DNA from: Firmicutes bacterium UBA5473
GTDB lineage: Bacteria; Bacillota; DTU084
Length of the DNA stretch: 7,899 nt
Direction: 5' to 3'
Assembly: GCA_002427165.1 (NCBI GenBank)
Contig: DIQB01000015.1
Coordinates: forward strand, 3,783-11,681
Shown here: in pieces, positions 1-6,217 of the stretch
Position numbering within the stretch: the stretch's first letter is position 1
Layout: each line of letters starts with the position of its first letter
Program-made: the position numbers and the translations under genes
Notes under the pieces: model-generated
Told to the model about the DNA's origin: nothing
Database searches by the model: none
The model's input: only the letters and a program-made list of their open reading frames with translations

Positions 1-2
1 GG

Positions 3-578
3 GAATCTGTTAATTCCCTCTTGTTTGTTGGCGGTTGTATTATGGTCTTCTCGGTGCTGATTCGGGTCTTAACCCTGGTGGGATTTATCGGGTGGATTAG
101 TAGAGGACTGGGAACTGTGCTGGCAGTATTCGGTGCTCAGCGGGGAATTGTGGAGCCCCTGGTCAGTGGAATCTTTGAGATTACAATTGGCAGTGAGCTG
201 GCAGCAAAAGCTAATATTCCTCTCTTCCAGCAACTAATTGCTACTAATGCCATCATCGCCTGGAGCGGGCTTTCTGTTTTCTCTCAGGTGGCAACAATGA
301 CAAATGACACCGACATTAGCCTTTTGCCATACATGTTCGCCCGGATTCTGCAGGCAATAATTGCAGGGCTCCTAACCTTCCTTTTCCTAAGTCCTGCGCA
401 GAAGGTTTCTGGACCTGTAGTGGTTATCTCATCCCCTTCGGTGATGGCAAGGCTAGGCCAATCCAGTTTGCTGCTGCTATTTATCATTCTGCTGCTGTTT
501 ATCATAGGCCTGGTCTTTGCCCTGCTGTGGCGAAAGCGGATCGTCTTTTTTTCAGTAAACAAGAATGCTAAACTATAA
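3..578 (+). CDS. ylbJ: Sporulation integral membrane protein YlbJ, C-terminal part (5' end outside window)
   Basis: The reading frame is open to the left edge, so only the last 191 residues are visible. It is a polytopic membrane protein of the nucleoside-recognition (gate) domain type. The conserved YlbJ blocks around GIFEITIGSE and AWSGLSVFSQVA are present, followed by a hydrophobic helix (about residues 106-126 of the visible part), a short polar stretch, a last very hydrophobic Leu/Ile-rich helix, and a basic tail. Family members are needed for normal spore formation; the transported substrate, if any, is not established. In Bacillus subtilis ylbJ also sits beside coaD (ylbI) and ylbH (rsmD). 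Here the neighbourhood is kept but ylbJ converges on those genes. A strong terminator follows 20 bases after the stop codon. The family call is made from recalled motifs and gene context. Confidence 0.85.
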   Translation, partial: ESVNSLLFVGGCIMVFSVLIRVLTLVGFIGWISRGLGTVLAVFGAQRGIVEPLVSGIFEITIGSELAAKANIPLFQQLIATNAIIAWSGLSVFSQVATMTNDTDISLLPYMFARILQAIIAGLLTFLFLSPAQKVSGPVVVISSPSVMARLGQSSLLLLFIILLLFIIGLVFALLWRKRIVFFSVNKNAKL

Positions 579-598
579 AACAAGGGGCAGCACGAAAT

Positions 599-629
599 GG
601 GTGGTCTAATATGAAGATCACCCTTTTTT
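599..629 (+). terminator. Intrinsic terminator of ylbJ
   Basis: GGGTGGTCT pairs with AGATCACCC (9 bp with one G-U pair) around a 7-base loop and is followed directly by six T, then another T run after CATACTC. It lies between the convergent ylbJ and the coiled-coil gene. Read on the minus strand it lacks a T tract, so it probably works only for ylbJ. Confidence 0.88.
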
Positions 630-647
630 CATACTCTTTTTTTGAGG

Positions 648-1109
648 CTAGTTTTTCTGTTGCTTGCTCAGCTCATCCTGCCCCCGCCTCACAGTATTGA
701 GAGTCTTTTCTAATTGTTCCTCAAGTGCTACTAAAACCTGCTGTGCATAATTGGCTGCTCCATGGGCTATTTGGGTTGCATCCTCTTTTGCAGAGTCCAT
801 CACTGCTGCAGCCTGCTCCTTTGCTAAGCGGAGGATTTCGCTCTCCTCAATTAACTTTTGAATGTATTCTTTGGCCTGCTCAATCATCTTCTGGGCCTCA
901 GCCTTACTCTCCTCCAGGAGGCGTTCCTTTTCCTTAGCTACCCACTCTGCCCTTTTCACCTCTTCGGGCAAAGAGACCCGAAGCTTGTCCACAATATCAT
1001 AGAGATCATCTGTGGAAACTAGGCTCTTGCCAGTTAAGGGAACATGGGGGCTGTCCTCTGCCAACTCCTCAAGCTGGTCCAATAATTGCATCAAATTTAC
1101 TTTTTTCAC
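648..1109 (-). CDS. Conserved coiled-coil protein, ATP synthase subunit B-like (function unknown)
   Basis: This gene encodes 153 residues, rich in Glu, Lys, Ala and Gln. A long helical, probably coiled-coil stretch runs from about residue 45 to 145, with no Pro after the N-terminal part and no membrane helix. Proteins of this look directly after coaD in Clostridia are often labelled 'ATPase' because of weak similarity to F-type ATP synthase subunit B or DivIVA-like coiled coils; no nucleotide-binding motif is visible, so that label should not be trusted. The start is a GTG whose last two bases are the first two of the coaD TGA stop (GTGA overlap), with GGAGG eight bases upstream, which implies translational coupling to coaD. 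It is the last gene of the minus-strand block. The gene is real; the role is unknown. Confidence 0.8.
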   Translation of the reverse strand: MKKVNLMQLLDQLEELAEDSPHVPLTGKSLVSTDDLYDIVDKLRVSLPEEVKRAEWVAKEKERLLEESKAEAQKMIEQAKEYIQKLIEESEILRLAKEQAAAVMDSAKEDATQIAHGAANYAQQVLVALEEQLEKTLNTVRRGQDELSKQQKN

Positions 1110-1600
1110 AGACTGGCCCTCCTCTGCTCTTGATACTTTTTTTTCAACTGCTTAACTACCACTGGCGGTACAAGACCTGCAACGCAGCCGCCGAAGCTTG
1201 CTGCCTCTCGAATGGCACTTGAACTGAGAAAAGAATACTCAGTATTGGTCATCATGAAAACCGTCTCCACATCCGGGTAGAGTTTGTGATTCATGGCTGC
1301 TAGTTGAAACTCAAATTCAAAGTCTGAAATAGCACGCAGCCCCCGGACGATGGCCCCTGCCTCTTTTACTTTCGCATAGTCCACAAGAAGACCATAGAAG
1401 GAGTCCACCTCCACATTTTCCAGATCCCCAGTGGATTCCCTGATCATCTCCATCCGTTCCTCAACTGTGAACAACGGTTGTTTAGAAGGGTTTTCAAGCA
1501 CAGCCACAACTAGGTGGTCAAATAAACAGGCAGCCCGCTGAATAATATCCAAATGACCATTGGTAATTGGATCGAAGCTACCTGGATAGATTGCAAGCAT
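1106..1600 (-). CDS. coaD: Phosphopantetheine adenylyltransferase CoaD
   Basis: CoaD catalyses the fourth step of coenzyme A synthesis, joining ATP and 4'-phosphopantetheine to give dephospho-CoA and pyrophosphate in the cytoplasm. The 164 residues match the family length. The nucleotidyltransferase signature is near the N terminus (GSFDPITNGH, residues 7-16, with the T-x-G-H motif at 13-16). RGLR is at 86-89, and SSSAIRE (126-132) is the equivalent of the second ATP-binding motif. The ATG start lies 2 bases after the rsmD stop, with a GAGG-type ribosome binding site inside the rsmD end, and its stop overlaps the start of the next gene. The rsmD-coaD pair is conserved across Firmicutes. I see nothing unusual in the protein. 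Confidence 0.97.
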   Translation of the reverse strand: MLAIYPGSFDPITNGHLDIIQRAACLFDHLVVAVLENPSKQPLFTVEERMEMIRESTGDLENVEVDSFYGLLVDYAKVKEAGAIVRGLRAISDFEFEFQLAAMNHKLYPDVETVFMMTNTEYSFLSSSAIREAASFGGCVAGLVPPVVVKQLKKKYQEQRRASL

Positions 1601-1602
1601 GA

Positions 1603-2160
1603 TTACACATCCTCGTTTTTGTAAAAGTTCAAAGCTGTCTGCCCGTACTCTGCACGTCTATAAAGGTTAAGAGGACCCACGCTAGCTGGCAATTCCTCTT
1701 TAGAGAGAGTTTCAGCAATCACCAGACCCCCGTTTGCAATTAAATTGGAGCCTACTGCCAGTTCCATCATCTTTGGCACCAAAGCTTTGTTGTAGGGGGG
1801 GTCTAAGAAAACAAGCTGAAATTCCTCCCTAGCCTTGGCCAGGACCACGATAGCCCGCTCTGCGGGCAGACGCAGGAGCTGCGCCCGGGCTCCCAGGCTT
1901 GTCTTGAGTAAATTCTCCAAGATTATCTCCTGGGTGTAACGACTCCTTTCCACAAAGACGGCTCTCGAGGCACCTCTGCTTAAGGCTTCAATGCCTACAG
2001 CACCGCTGCCTGCAAAAAGATCCAAAAAATTTGCAGCTTCTACAGTGGGGCCTAAAATAGCGAATAGTGCCTCCCGCACCCGATCTGAGGTGGGACGGGT
2101 GGCAAGGCCACCGGGTGCTTTCAATTTCAAGCCACCTGCGGTGCCTGCGATCACACGCAA
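1603..2160 (-). CDS. rsmD: 16S rRNA (guanine(966)-N2)-methyltransferase RsmD
   Basis: The enzyme uses S-adenosylmethionine to methylate N2 of G966 (E. coli numbering) of 16S rRNA during 30S assembly. The 185 residues begin with the typical MRVIAGTAGG and contain TRPTSDRVREALF (21-33), the SAM-binding loop FLDLFAGSG (45-53), and the catalytic N6/N2-amino methyltransferase motif DPPY (120-123). The chosen start is TTG at 2160: AGGAGG stands seven bases upstream, and the N terminus aligns with the family. Two codons later a GTG is possible but too far from the ribosome binding site. coaD follows after 2 bases. The upstream leader may be structured (see the entry at 2167-2291). The homologue in B. 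subtilis is ylbH. Confidence 0.95.
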   Translation of the reverse strand: MRVIAGTAGGLKLKAPGGLATRPTSDRVREALFAILGPTVEAANFLDLFAGSGAVGIEALSRGASRAVFVERSRYTQEIILENLLKTSLGARAQLLRLPAERAIVVLAKAREEFQLVFLDPPYNKALVPKMMELAVGSNLIANGGLVIAETLSKEELPASVGPLNLYRRAEYGQTALNFYKNEDV

Positions 2161-2166
2161 AAGAAA

Positions 2167-2291
2167 ACCTCCTATTTTTTACCATTGCTTTATTTGCATA
2201 AGTAACCTTTAACTGGGCACCATACTAACATCAATCCCAGCAGGAGGTGAGATGCCACTATAATTTGGGCTAACTCCCAAAGTTCCTGCTG
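2167..2291 (-). promoter_or_regulatory. Possible structured leader of rsmD with an anti-Shine-Dalgarno segment
   Basis: The gap between fakB and rsmD contains an element that can fold on the RNA strand. CAGCAGGA (2284-2291) pairs with TCCTGCTG (2238-2245) as an 8-bp stem enclosing a hairpin TTTGGG/CCCAAA (2264-2281) and a weak GTG/CAC pair. Overlapping the 3' arm, ACCTCCT (2242-2248) is complementary over 7 bases to the rsmD ribosome binding site AGGAGGT (2167-2173). The two pairings cannot coexist, which is the logic of a translational switch. In B. subtilis a structured leader has been catalogued in front of ylbH, the rsmD homologue (the 'ylbH leader' motif); whether this one is related I cannot tell. 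No convincing promoter was found in the gap. Bases 2292-2374 hold a loose inverted repeat GGAGGG/CCCTCC and no gene. This is a hand-drawn fold only. Confidence 0.35.
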
Positions 2292-2374
2292 TTACCAATA
2301 TTGGAGGGAAGAACTGCCTGGGAAAAAAGCTTACCCTCCCCCAGTGGCTCTTCCTCCAGTTTCTCCTCTCCCAC

Positions 2375-2405
2375 CGAATGGCGGCATTTTTTATGCCGCC
2401 ATTCG
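2375..2405 (-). other. Perfect 13-bp hairpin directly after the fakB stop codon
   Basis: CGAATGGCGGCAT and ATGCCGCCATTCG form a perfect 13-bp stem with a 5-base loop (AAAAA in the minus-strand RNA). It starts one base after the fakB stop codon. Its position suggests an mRNA 3' end or processing barrier, but no T tract follows on the minus strand, so it is not a standard intrinsic terminator; rsmD may still be read through from upstream. Confidence 0.6.
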
Positions 2406-2406
2406 C

Positions 2407-3282
2407 TTATTTAAGCAAACAATAGCTCACTGCTAAAGTCCCTGGGCCAACATGGGTACCGATCACAGGCCCAATCTGCTCCACGAAAAGCTCTACATTT
2501 GCAAAGCGTTTTTTGATTTCCGCTGCTAGCTGCATGCTTTCCTCGGGAGCTTCTGCATGGGATAAGCCCATCCGCAGCCGCTGCCAGCTGCTACCGGTGG
2601 CTTGCCTTACCTTCAAATCTTCTTCTATCATCTCTAGGATCCTATTTGTGGCCCGCTTCTTGCCCCGCACCCGCTCTACAGGGGTCACTATGCCATCAGT
2701 TATCGTCAACAGAGGTTTCACATTCAGCATGGTACCGAGGAATGCCTGGGCTCTACCGATCCTGCCATTGCGCTGCAGATATTCTAAGGTATCCACCACA
2801 AAATAGACAGAGGAGTCTGCCTTGGCAGCTGCAGCTCGAGCTAAGACTTCCTCTTTACTACCACCTGCGTTGGCCACTTCCGCTGCAGCTAAAACCTGTA
2901 CAGCTGTGCCCACAGATGCAGACTCACTATCGATCACAACAAGATCCAGCTCTGGTAATGAGGCAGCTGCAACCTTGGCTGATTGATAAGTACCGCTAAA
3001 TTTACTTGAGAGATGAATGGAGACGATGGTCTCCGCCTCCTGGCTTAGTTCTTTATATAACTCCATAAACTCGCCAGGGGAAGGCTGGGAAGTACGGGGT
3101 AGTATTTTTGCGACCTGCAACTTTTGATAAAACTCCGGCGGAGACAGCTCTACCTGATCCTTATATACCTCATCGCCAAAGTGGACGTTGAGAGGAACCA
3201 TTGCAAGATTCCAGCTTTGACAAGATTCCAAATCCAGATCTGCTGTGGAATCCGTGACTACTATCACACGCTGTTGTGCCAT
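2407..3282 (-). CDS. fakB: DegV family fatty-acid-binding protein (FakB type)
   Basis: DegV/FakB proteins bind a fatty acid and present its carboxyl group to the kinase FakA, giving acyl-phosphate for phospholipid synthesis. The 291 residues carry the family hallmarks in order: TDSTADL (10-16), PLNVHFGDEVYKD (30-42), TSQPSPGEF (64-72), SSKFSGTYQSA (92-102), RNGRIGRA (171-178), the KPLLTI block (189-194), RVRGKKRA (204-211) and a C-terminal GPVIGTHVGPGTLAV. The ATG start follows a near-perfect AAAGGAGG site. It lies 31 bases downstream of fakA on the same strand, so kinase and binding subunit are likely made together; in Staphylococcus aureus the fakB genes are unlinked to fakA. The specificity for saturated or unsaturated acids cannot be read from the sequence. 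Confidence 0.92.
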   Translation of the reverse strand: MAQQRVIVVTDSTADLDLESCQSWNLAMVPLNVHFGDEVYKDQVELSPPEFYQKLQVAKILPRTSQPSPGEFMELYKELSQEAETIVSIHLSSKFSGTYQSAKVAAASLPELDLVVIDSESASVGTAVQVLAAAEVANAGGSKEEVLARAAAAKADSSVYFVVDTLEYLQRNGRIGRAQAFLGTMLNVKPLLTITDGIVTPVERVRGKKRATNRILEMIEEDLKVRQATGSSWQRLRMGLSHAEAPEESMQLAAEIKKRFANVELFVEQIGPVIGTHVGPGTLAVSYCLLK

Positions 3283-3313
3283 CTTATCCTCCTTTTTCGC
3301 CCTGAGAAGGGGA

Positions 3314-4918
3314 CTATTCCACAGAAATTATATAATAATAAAGAGGCTGTCCCCCATAGTGGACCTCTACATCATAATCGGGGTATTGTTTTTCAAGTTG
3401 GGCGGTGAGATCTTCCACCTCTCCCGACTCCACATCCTGACCCCAATACACAGTGATAAGCCCCGCATCTTCGCTGGCCATAGCAGCTATCAGATCCAGC
3501 GTTACAGCTGTGCGGGCTTTGCCCACTACTTTAATTTCCCCATTTGCCAGACCCAAACTATCATGCTGATCGATGGTGAAGCCATTGAGCTGGGAATTGC
3601 GCACAGCATAGGTGACCTCGCCTGTTTGCACTCCCCGCATAGCAGCTTCCATCCGCTCCAGATTCTCCTCTAGTGGGTCGGCTGTATTCAAGGCTAAAAG
3701 GGCAGCGAGTCCCTGGGGGATGGTCTTGGTTGGCACTACAGAAACTGTCTTTTTCGTTAGCTCTGTGGCCTGCTGAGCTGTGAGGATCACATTGCCGTTG
3801 TTGGGCAACACAATCACATTGGCAGAAGGTACTTTCTCTATGGCTGCTACTAAATCTTCAGCTGAGGGGTTCATGCTCTGGCCGCCCTCGATGATGGCAT
3901 CTGCCCCTAAACTTTTGAAGATGGAGCTAAGGCCGTCGCCTGTGGTTACTGCCACCACAGCCAGCTCCTTTTCGGGCAGCTCCTCCTGCTGGGGGGCAAA
4001 CTCCTGGCTCTGCTCCCGCATGTTTTCAATGTGAATCTCCTTCAGGCTGCCGCGTTTGAGGCAAATCTCAAGGACTTCTCCTGGGTGGTTAGAATGTATA
4101 TGCACTTTAGTTAGCTGGGGCGAGCCCACCACCAAAAGGCTATCCCCCAGCTCCCCAAGCTCTGAACGCAAAGTATCTAAAGAAAAACCCTCACCCATTA
4201 CCAACAGCTCTGTGCAGTATGTGAAGTTGATGGGACCCTGATCCACAACTGGGGCAAAGATTGCTTCCTCCTCTACAGGCAAAGCTAGCTCTGGTGCTTC
4301 CTCGCCTTTTAGGGCCATAATTGCCCCTTCGATAATAAACACCAGTCCCTGGCCACCTGCGTCCACTACCCCTGCTTCTTTCAACACAGCTAGCATCTGA
4401 GGGGTGCGTGCTAAAGAATCCACAGACCCCCTATGCCAGGCCTCCAGTACTCCCAGCACATCCTTGCCTTGTGCTGCAGCCTGAACGCAGGCCCGCGCCC
4501 CTTCCCGTGCTACTGTGAGGATGGTGCCCTCTGTTGGCTTCATCACAGCCTGATAGGCTGTGCGTGCTGCCATTTCAACTGCTTTAGCAAGCTCACCTGG
4601 GCCCACTTGCTCCTTACCCGCAAGGCCCAAACTCAGGCCCCGCAAGAGTTGAGATAGTATTACCCCAGAGTTGCCTCTGGCGCCCATGAGGGAACCAAAA
4701 GCAAATGCCTCAGCCACGCTACCCAAATCTTGGGCTGTGACCTTATCCAACTCCCTCACTGCAGCCCCCATGGTGAGGGCCATGTTGATCCCTGTATCCC
4801 CATCGGGAACAGGAAAAACATTGAGGGCATTTACCATCTCTTTATTTTGTTCTAGCCGCCTGGCTGCCCCTTTTGCAAATAGACGGAAATCCTGGGCAGT
4901 CAGCCACTCCCATTTCAC
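3314..4918 (-). CDS. fakA: Fatty acid kinase FakA (DAK/DhaL domain protein)
   Basis: FakA phosphorylates fatty acids bound to FakB using ATP, on the cytoplasmic side of the membrane. The N-terminal DhaL-like kinase domain (about 1-200) shows the Mg-ATP motif NVFPVPDGDTG (33-43 from the GTG start), GARGNSGVILSQ and TEGTILTV. The middle and C-terminal domains end in conserved LPNNGNVILTAQQA and a family-typical YYYIISVE tail. About 534 residues is close to the usual 550. Start choice: GTG at 4918 lies ten bases after AGGGGG; a TTG at 4924 is also open but only four bases from it. The ribosome binding site overlaps the stop of the Asp23 gene. The Asp23-FakA pair (yloU-yloV in B. subtilis) is conserved in Firmicutes; fakB follows here. 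Confidence 0.94.
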   Translation of the reverse strand: MKWEWLTAQDFRLFAKGAARRLEQNKEMVNALNVFPVPDGDTGINMALTMGAAVRELDKVTAQDLGSVAEAFAFGSLMGARGNSGVILSQLLRGLSLGLAGKEQVGPGELAKAVEMAARTAYQAVMKPTEGTILTVAREGARACVQAAAQGKDVLGVLEAWHRGSVDSLARTPQMLAVLKEAGVVDAGGQGLVFIIEGAIMALKGEEAPELALPVEEEAIFAPVVDQGPINFTYCTELLVMGEGFSLDTLRSELGELGDSLLVVGSPQLTKVHIHSNHPGEVLEICLKRGSLKEIHIENMREQSQEFAPQQEELPEKELAVVAVTTGDGLSSIFKSLGADAIIEGGQSMNPSAEDLVAAIEKVPSANVIVLPNNGNVILTAQQATELTKKTVSVVPTKTIPQGLAALLALNTADPLEENLERMEAAMRGVQTGEVTYAVRNSQLNGFTIDQHDSLGLANGEIKVVGKARTAVTLDLIAAMASEDAGLITVYWGQDVESGEVEDLTAQLEKQYPDYDVEVHYGGQPLYYYIISVE

Positions 4919-4932
4919 GCGCAAACGACCCC

Positions 4933-5322
4933 CTAAACTACTCTCTTTTTAACGTCCTGATCCTGCTTGGCGACGACTCGCACGCCCTGGACCACAACAT
5001 CGATCCTGTTAATATGCAAGCCCACCATGCTATCGAGGGCATAGCGCACCCGCTCCATCACATTGTGCGCTACCTCTGAGATCCTGACTCCGTATTGAAC
5101 TATGATGTAGAGGGTGATATTGACACCATCTTCGGTAATGGCAACCTCCACCCCTCGATTGAGGTTATCCTGTCCCAAAAGTTGGGCGATCCCATCCTGC
5201 AGCCTCCGGGCTGCCATCCCTACTAGCCCATAACATTCGCTGGCAGCTTTGCCTGCAATAATTCCCACTACCTCATCGGCAATATTGATCTGGCCTAGCT
5301 CATTGAGCATCTCTTTACTCAC
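4933..5322 (-). CDS. Asp23/Gls24 family envelope-stress protein (YloU-like)
   Basis: This is a small Asp23/Gls24 (DUF322) protein. The core shows the family pattern: INIADEVVGIIAGKAA, ECYGLVGMA, a central helix RLQDGIAQLLG, then beta strands with GVEVAI, NITLYIIVQYGVRI and a last strand IDVVVQGVRV. Family members are small envelope-associated proteins; the YloU type always sits upstream of fakA and its exact role is not known. No signal peptide or membrane helix is present. Start choice: GTG at 5322 (MSKEMLNELG) has AGGGGG seven bases upstream; GTG at 5340 is an alternative that would add six odd residues (MIGGGV). It lies about 30 bases after the DUF1858 gene and 14 before the fakA start. 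Confidence 0.92.
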   Translation of the reverse strand: MSKEMLNELGQINIADEVVGIIAGKAASECYGLVGMAARRLQDGIAQLLGQDNLNRGVEVAITEDGVNITLYIIVQYGVRISEVAHNVMERVRYALDSMVGLHINRIDVVVQGVRVVAKQDQDVKKRVV

Positions 5323-5350
5323 CACACCACCCCCTATCACTTAAATTATC

Positions 5351-5554
5351 CTATTGTTGGTCGGCCGTGAGGGCATTCAGATCCGCTACCAATGCGTCTA
5401 CATCGATCCCATGCATTCTAGCACCAGCTTCAATGCTCTCCATCATAGCTCCCATGCAGCCGATGCAGCCTAGACCATGACGCATAAAGACATCTTTGGC
5501 CTGGGGATGAGCTTGGAGTGCCTCCATAATAGACATTTCCTTTGTAAATTTCAT
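5351..5554 (-). CDS. DUF1858 domain protein with CxxC (redox-disulfide type)
   Basis: This is a compact 67-residue protein consisting of one DUF1858 domain. It has a helical N terminus (SIMEALQAHPQAKDVF), then GLGCIGCMGAMMES with a C-x-x-C pair at Cys30 and Cys33, and a C-terminal helix. Such proteins, sometimes labelled hybrid-cluster-associated redox disulfide proteins, are common in anaerobes; the biochemical role is unknown. Start: the second ATG of ATGAAAATG is chosen because AAGGTGG abuts the first one and is six bases from the second. The longer open frame to 5611 would add a Lys/Arg-rich extension with no ribosome binding site. It heads the Asp23-fakA-fakB operon and is divergent from rpmB. 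Confidence 0.85.
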   Translation of the reverse strand: MKFTKEMSIMEALQAHPQAKDVFMRHGLGCIGCMGAMMESIEAGARMHGIDVDALVADLNALTADQQ

Positions 5555-5643
5555 TTTCATCCACCTTTCTCTCAGAAGCTTGCTTTTAGTATTTCTTCCT
5601 TCGCTAATCAAAATCCTGCTTGGAGAGAGTTTTTCCTAGGGAG

Positions 5644-5672
5644 TTGTCAAATACACTTAGGTGTGGTAGAAT
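5644..5672 (+). promoter_or_regulatory. Sigma-A promoter of rpmB
   Basis: TTGTCA (5644-5649) and TAGAAT (5667-5672) are separated by exactly 17 bases, giving a start near 5679, about 30 bases ahead of the rpmB ATG. The spacer holds the imperfect palindrome ACACTTAGGTGT. On the other strand the same spot reads TTGACA (5645-5650), a perfect -35, but no good -10 box is found 16-18 bases from it, so the promoter of the divergent DUF1858 operon is not defined. Confidence 0.8.
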
Positions 5673-5708
5673 TATTCATGTTAAAAGACTTGGAAAGGGG
5701 CTGAGCCC

Positions 5709-5900
5709 ATGTCACAGAAATGTTCGGTATGCGGCAAGGGACCACAAACTGGAAACAAGGTGAGCCACTCCAACATTAAGACACGCCGTCGCTGGCTTCC
5801 TAATCTCCAGCGGGTAAAAATTATGCAAGGTAATTCTCCCCAGCGTGTTTATGTTTGTACTGGTTGCCTGCGCTCAGGCAAAGTGAAAAGGGCATTCTAA
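5709..5900 (+). CDS. rpmB: 50S ribosomal protein L28
   Basis: L28 is a component of the large ribosomal subunit. The 63 residues include the expected basic RRRWLPNLQRVKI block (26-38). Two Cys pairs, Cys5/Cys8 and Cys50/Cys53, make this the zinc-binding (C+) form. Family members run from about 60 to 78 residues, so this is a short but complete version. AAAGGGG lies eight bases upstream of the ATG. The gene has its own promoter (5644-5672), and a terminator whose loop contains the stop codon, so it is transcribed alone. rpmB divergent from the Asp23-fakA operon is the classic Firmicutes arrangement. Confidence 0.97.
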   Translation: MSQKCSVCGKGPQTGNKVSHSNIKTRRRWLPNLQRVKIMQGNSPQRVYVCTGCLRSGKVKRAF

Positions 5901-5915
5901 GGATTGCCCTTTTTT
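5886..5915 (+). terminator. Terminator of rpmB overlapping its stop codon
   Basis: AAAAGGGCA (5886-5894) pairs with TGCCCTTTT (5905-5913), and T continues to 5915. The rpmB TAA (5898-5900) sits in the loop, so the last rpmB codons form half of the terminator stem. A perfect 18-base AT-rich palindrome TTTCATTTTAAAATGAAA follows at once (5914-5931). Confidence 0.88.
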
Positions 5916-5927
5916 CATTTTAAAATG

Positions 5928-5954
5928 AAAAGGACCCGAAACTCGGGCCCTTTT
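5928..5954. terminator. Bidirectional terminator between rpmB and the small membrane gene
   Basis: AAAAGG-CCCGA pairs with TCGGG-CCTTTT around the loop AAC, with one A/C mismatch. The plus side ends in TTTT. The minus side runs out through CCTTTTCATTTT, a usable T tract for the gene ending at 5987. It thus backs up rpmB termination and closes the minus-strand transcript. Confidence 0.75.
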
Positions 5955-5986
5955 GGGGGAAATTAGTGGGGGAAACTTGAACTCGA

Positions 5987-6196
5987 CTACAAATTGATGA
6001 TCACAATCAGAGCCGAGATAATACCACCTAAAATCAAAACGGAGCAAAGGCTGACGGTCTTCCGGAACTTAAGTCGCTCCCTGTAACTAATAATCTCCAG
6101 TTTTGCCTTTTTGGCATTGATGATCCACCAGTGGCGCAGGAGAATCCCCACCAGCACCACTTCCAGCACAATTAAAACATTCCAGAAAAACTTCAT
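5987..6196 (-). CDS. Small two-helix membrane protein under c-di-GMP riboswitch control (unknown family)
   Basis: I do not recognise this 69-residue protein. It has a hydrophobic helix at about 3-20, a strongly basic loop (about 21-47, with many Lys and Arg), and a second helix at about 48-68, ending at the membrane edge. By the positive-inside rule the loop is cytoplasmic and both ends face outward. Start: ATG at 6196, 11 bases after GAGGTG (6208-6213). A longer open frame to 6274 runs back through the terminator and aptamer and is not coding. Translation begins right after the T tract of the riboswitch terminator, so expression should depend on c-di-GMP. A bidirectional terminator lies 33 bases after its stop, making it a single-gene unit or the tail of a yfcE transcript. 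The gene call rests mainly on the regulated context and clean membrane helices. Confidence 0.72.
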   Translation of the reverse strand: MKFFWNVLIVLEVVLVGILLRHWWIINAKKAKLEIISYRERLKFRKTVSLCSVLILGGIISALIVIINL

Positions 6197-6217
6197 GCTT
6201 ATCTTTACACCTCGAAT

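Noticed and set aside
2242..2263. Plus-strand AGGAGGTGA followed by an ATG and a three-codon frame
   Set aside because: The frame is only ATG-CCA-CTA-TAA and the spacing is too short; the sequence is better explained as the anti-Shine-Dalgarno of the rsmD leader on the other strand.
2163..2374. T-box or known metabolite riboswitch in the rsmD leader
   Set aside because: No T-box sequence (GGGTGG-x-ACC) and no aptamer core I recognise (TPP, SAM, purine, preQ1, hammerhead) is present; kept only as an unassigned structured leader.
3124..3673. Plus-strand open frames within and between fakA and fakB
   Set aside because: They are antisense to two well-conserved genes, lack ribosome binding sites and show no recognisable motifs.
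5914..5931. Perfect 18-base palindrome TTTCATTTTAAAATGAAA as an operator
   Set aside because: It lies between two terminator hairpins in a convergent gap with no promoter; it shares the T and A tracts of those hairpins, which explains the symmetry.
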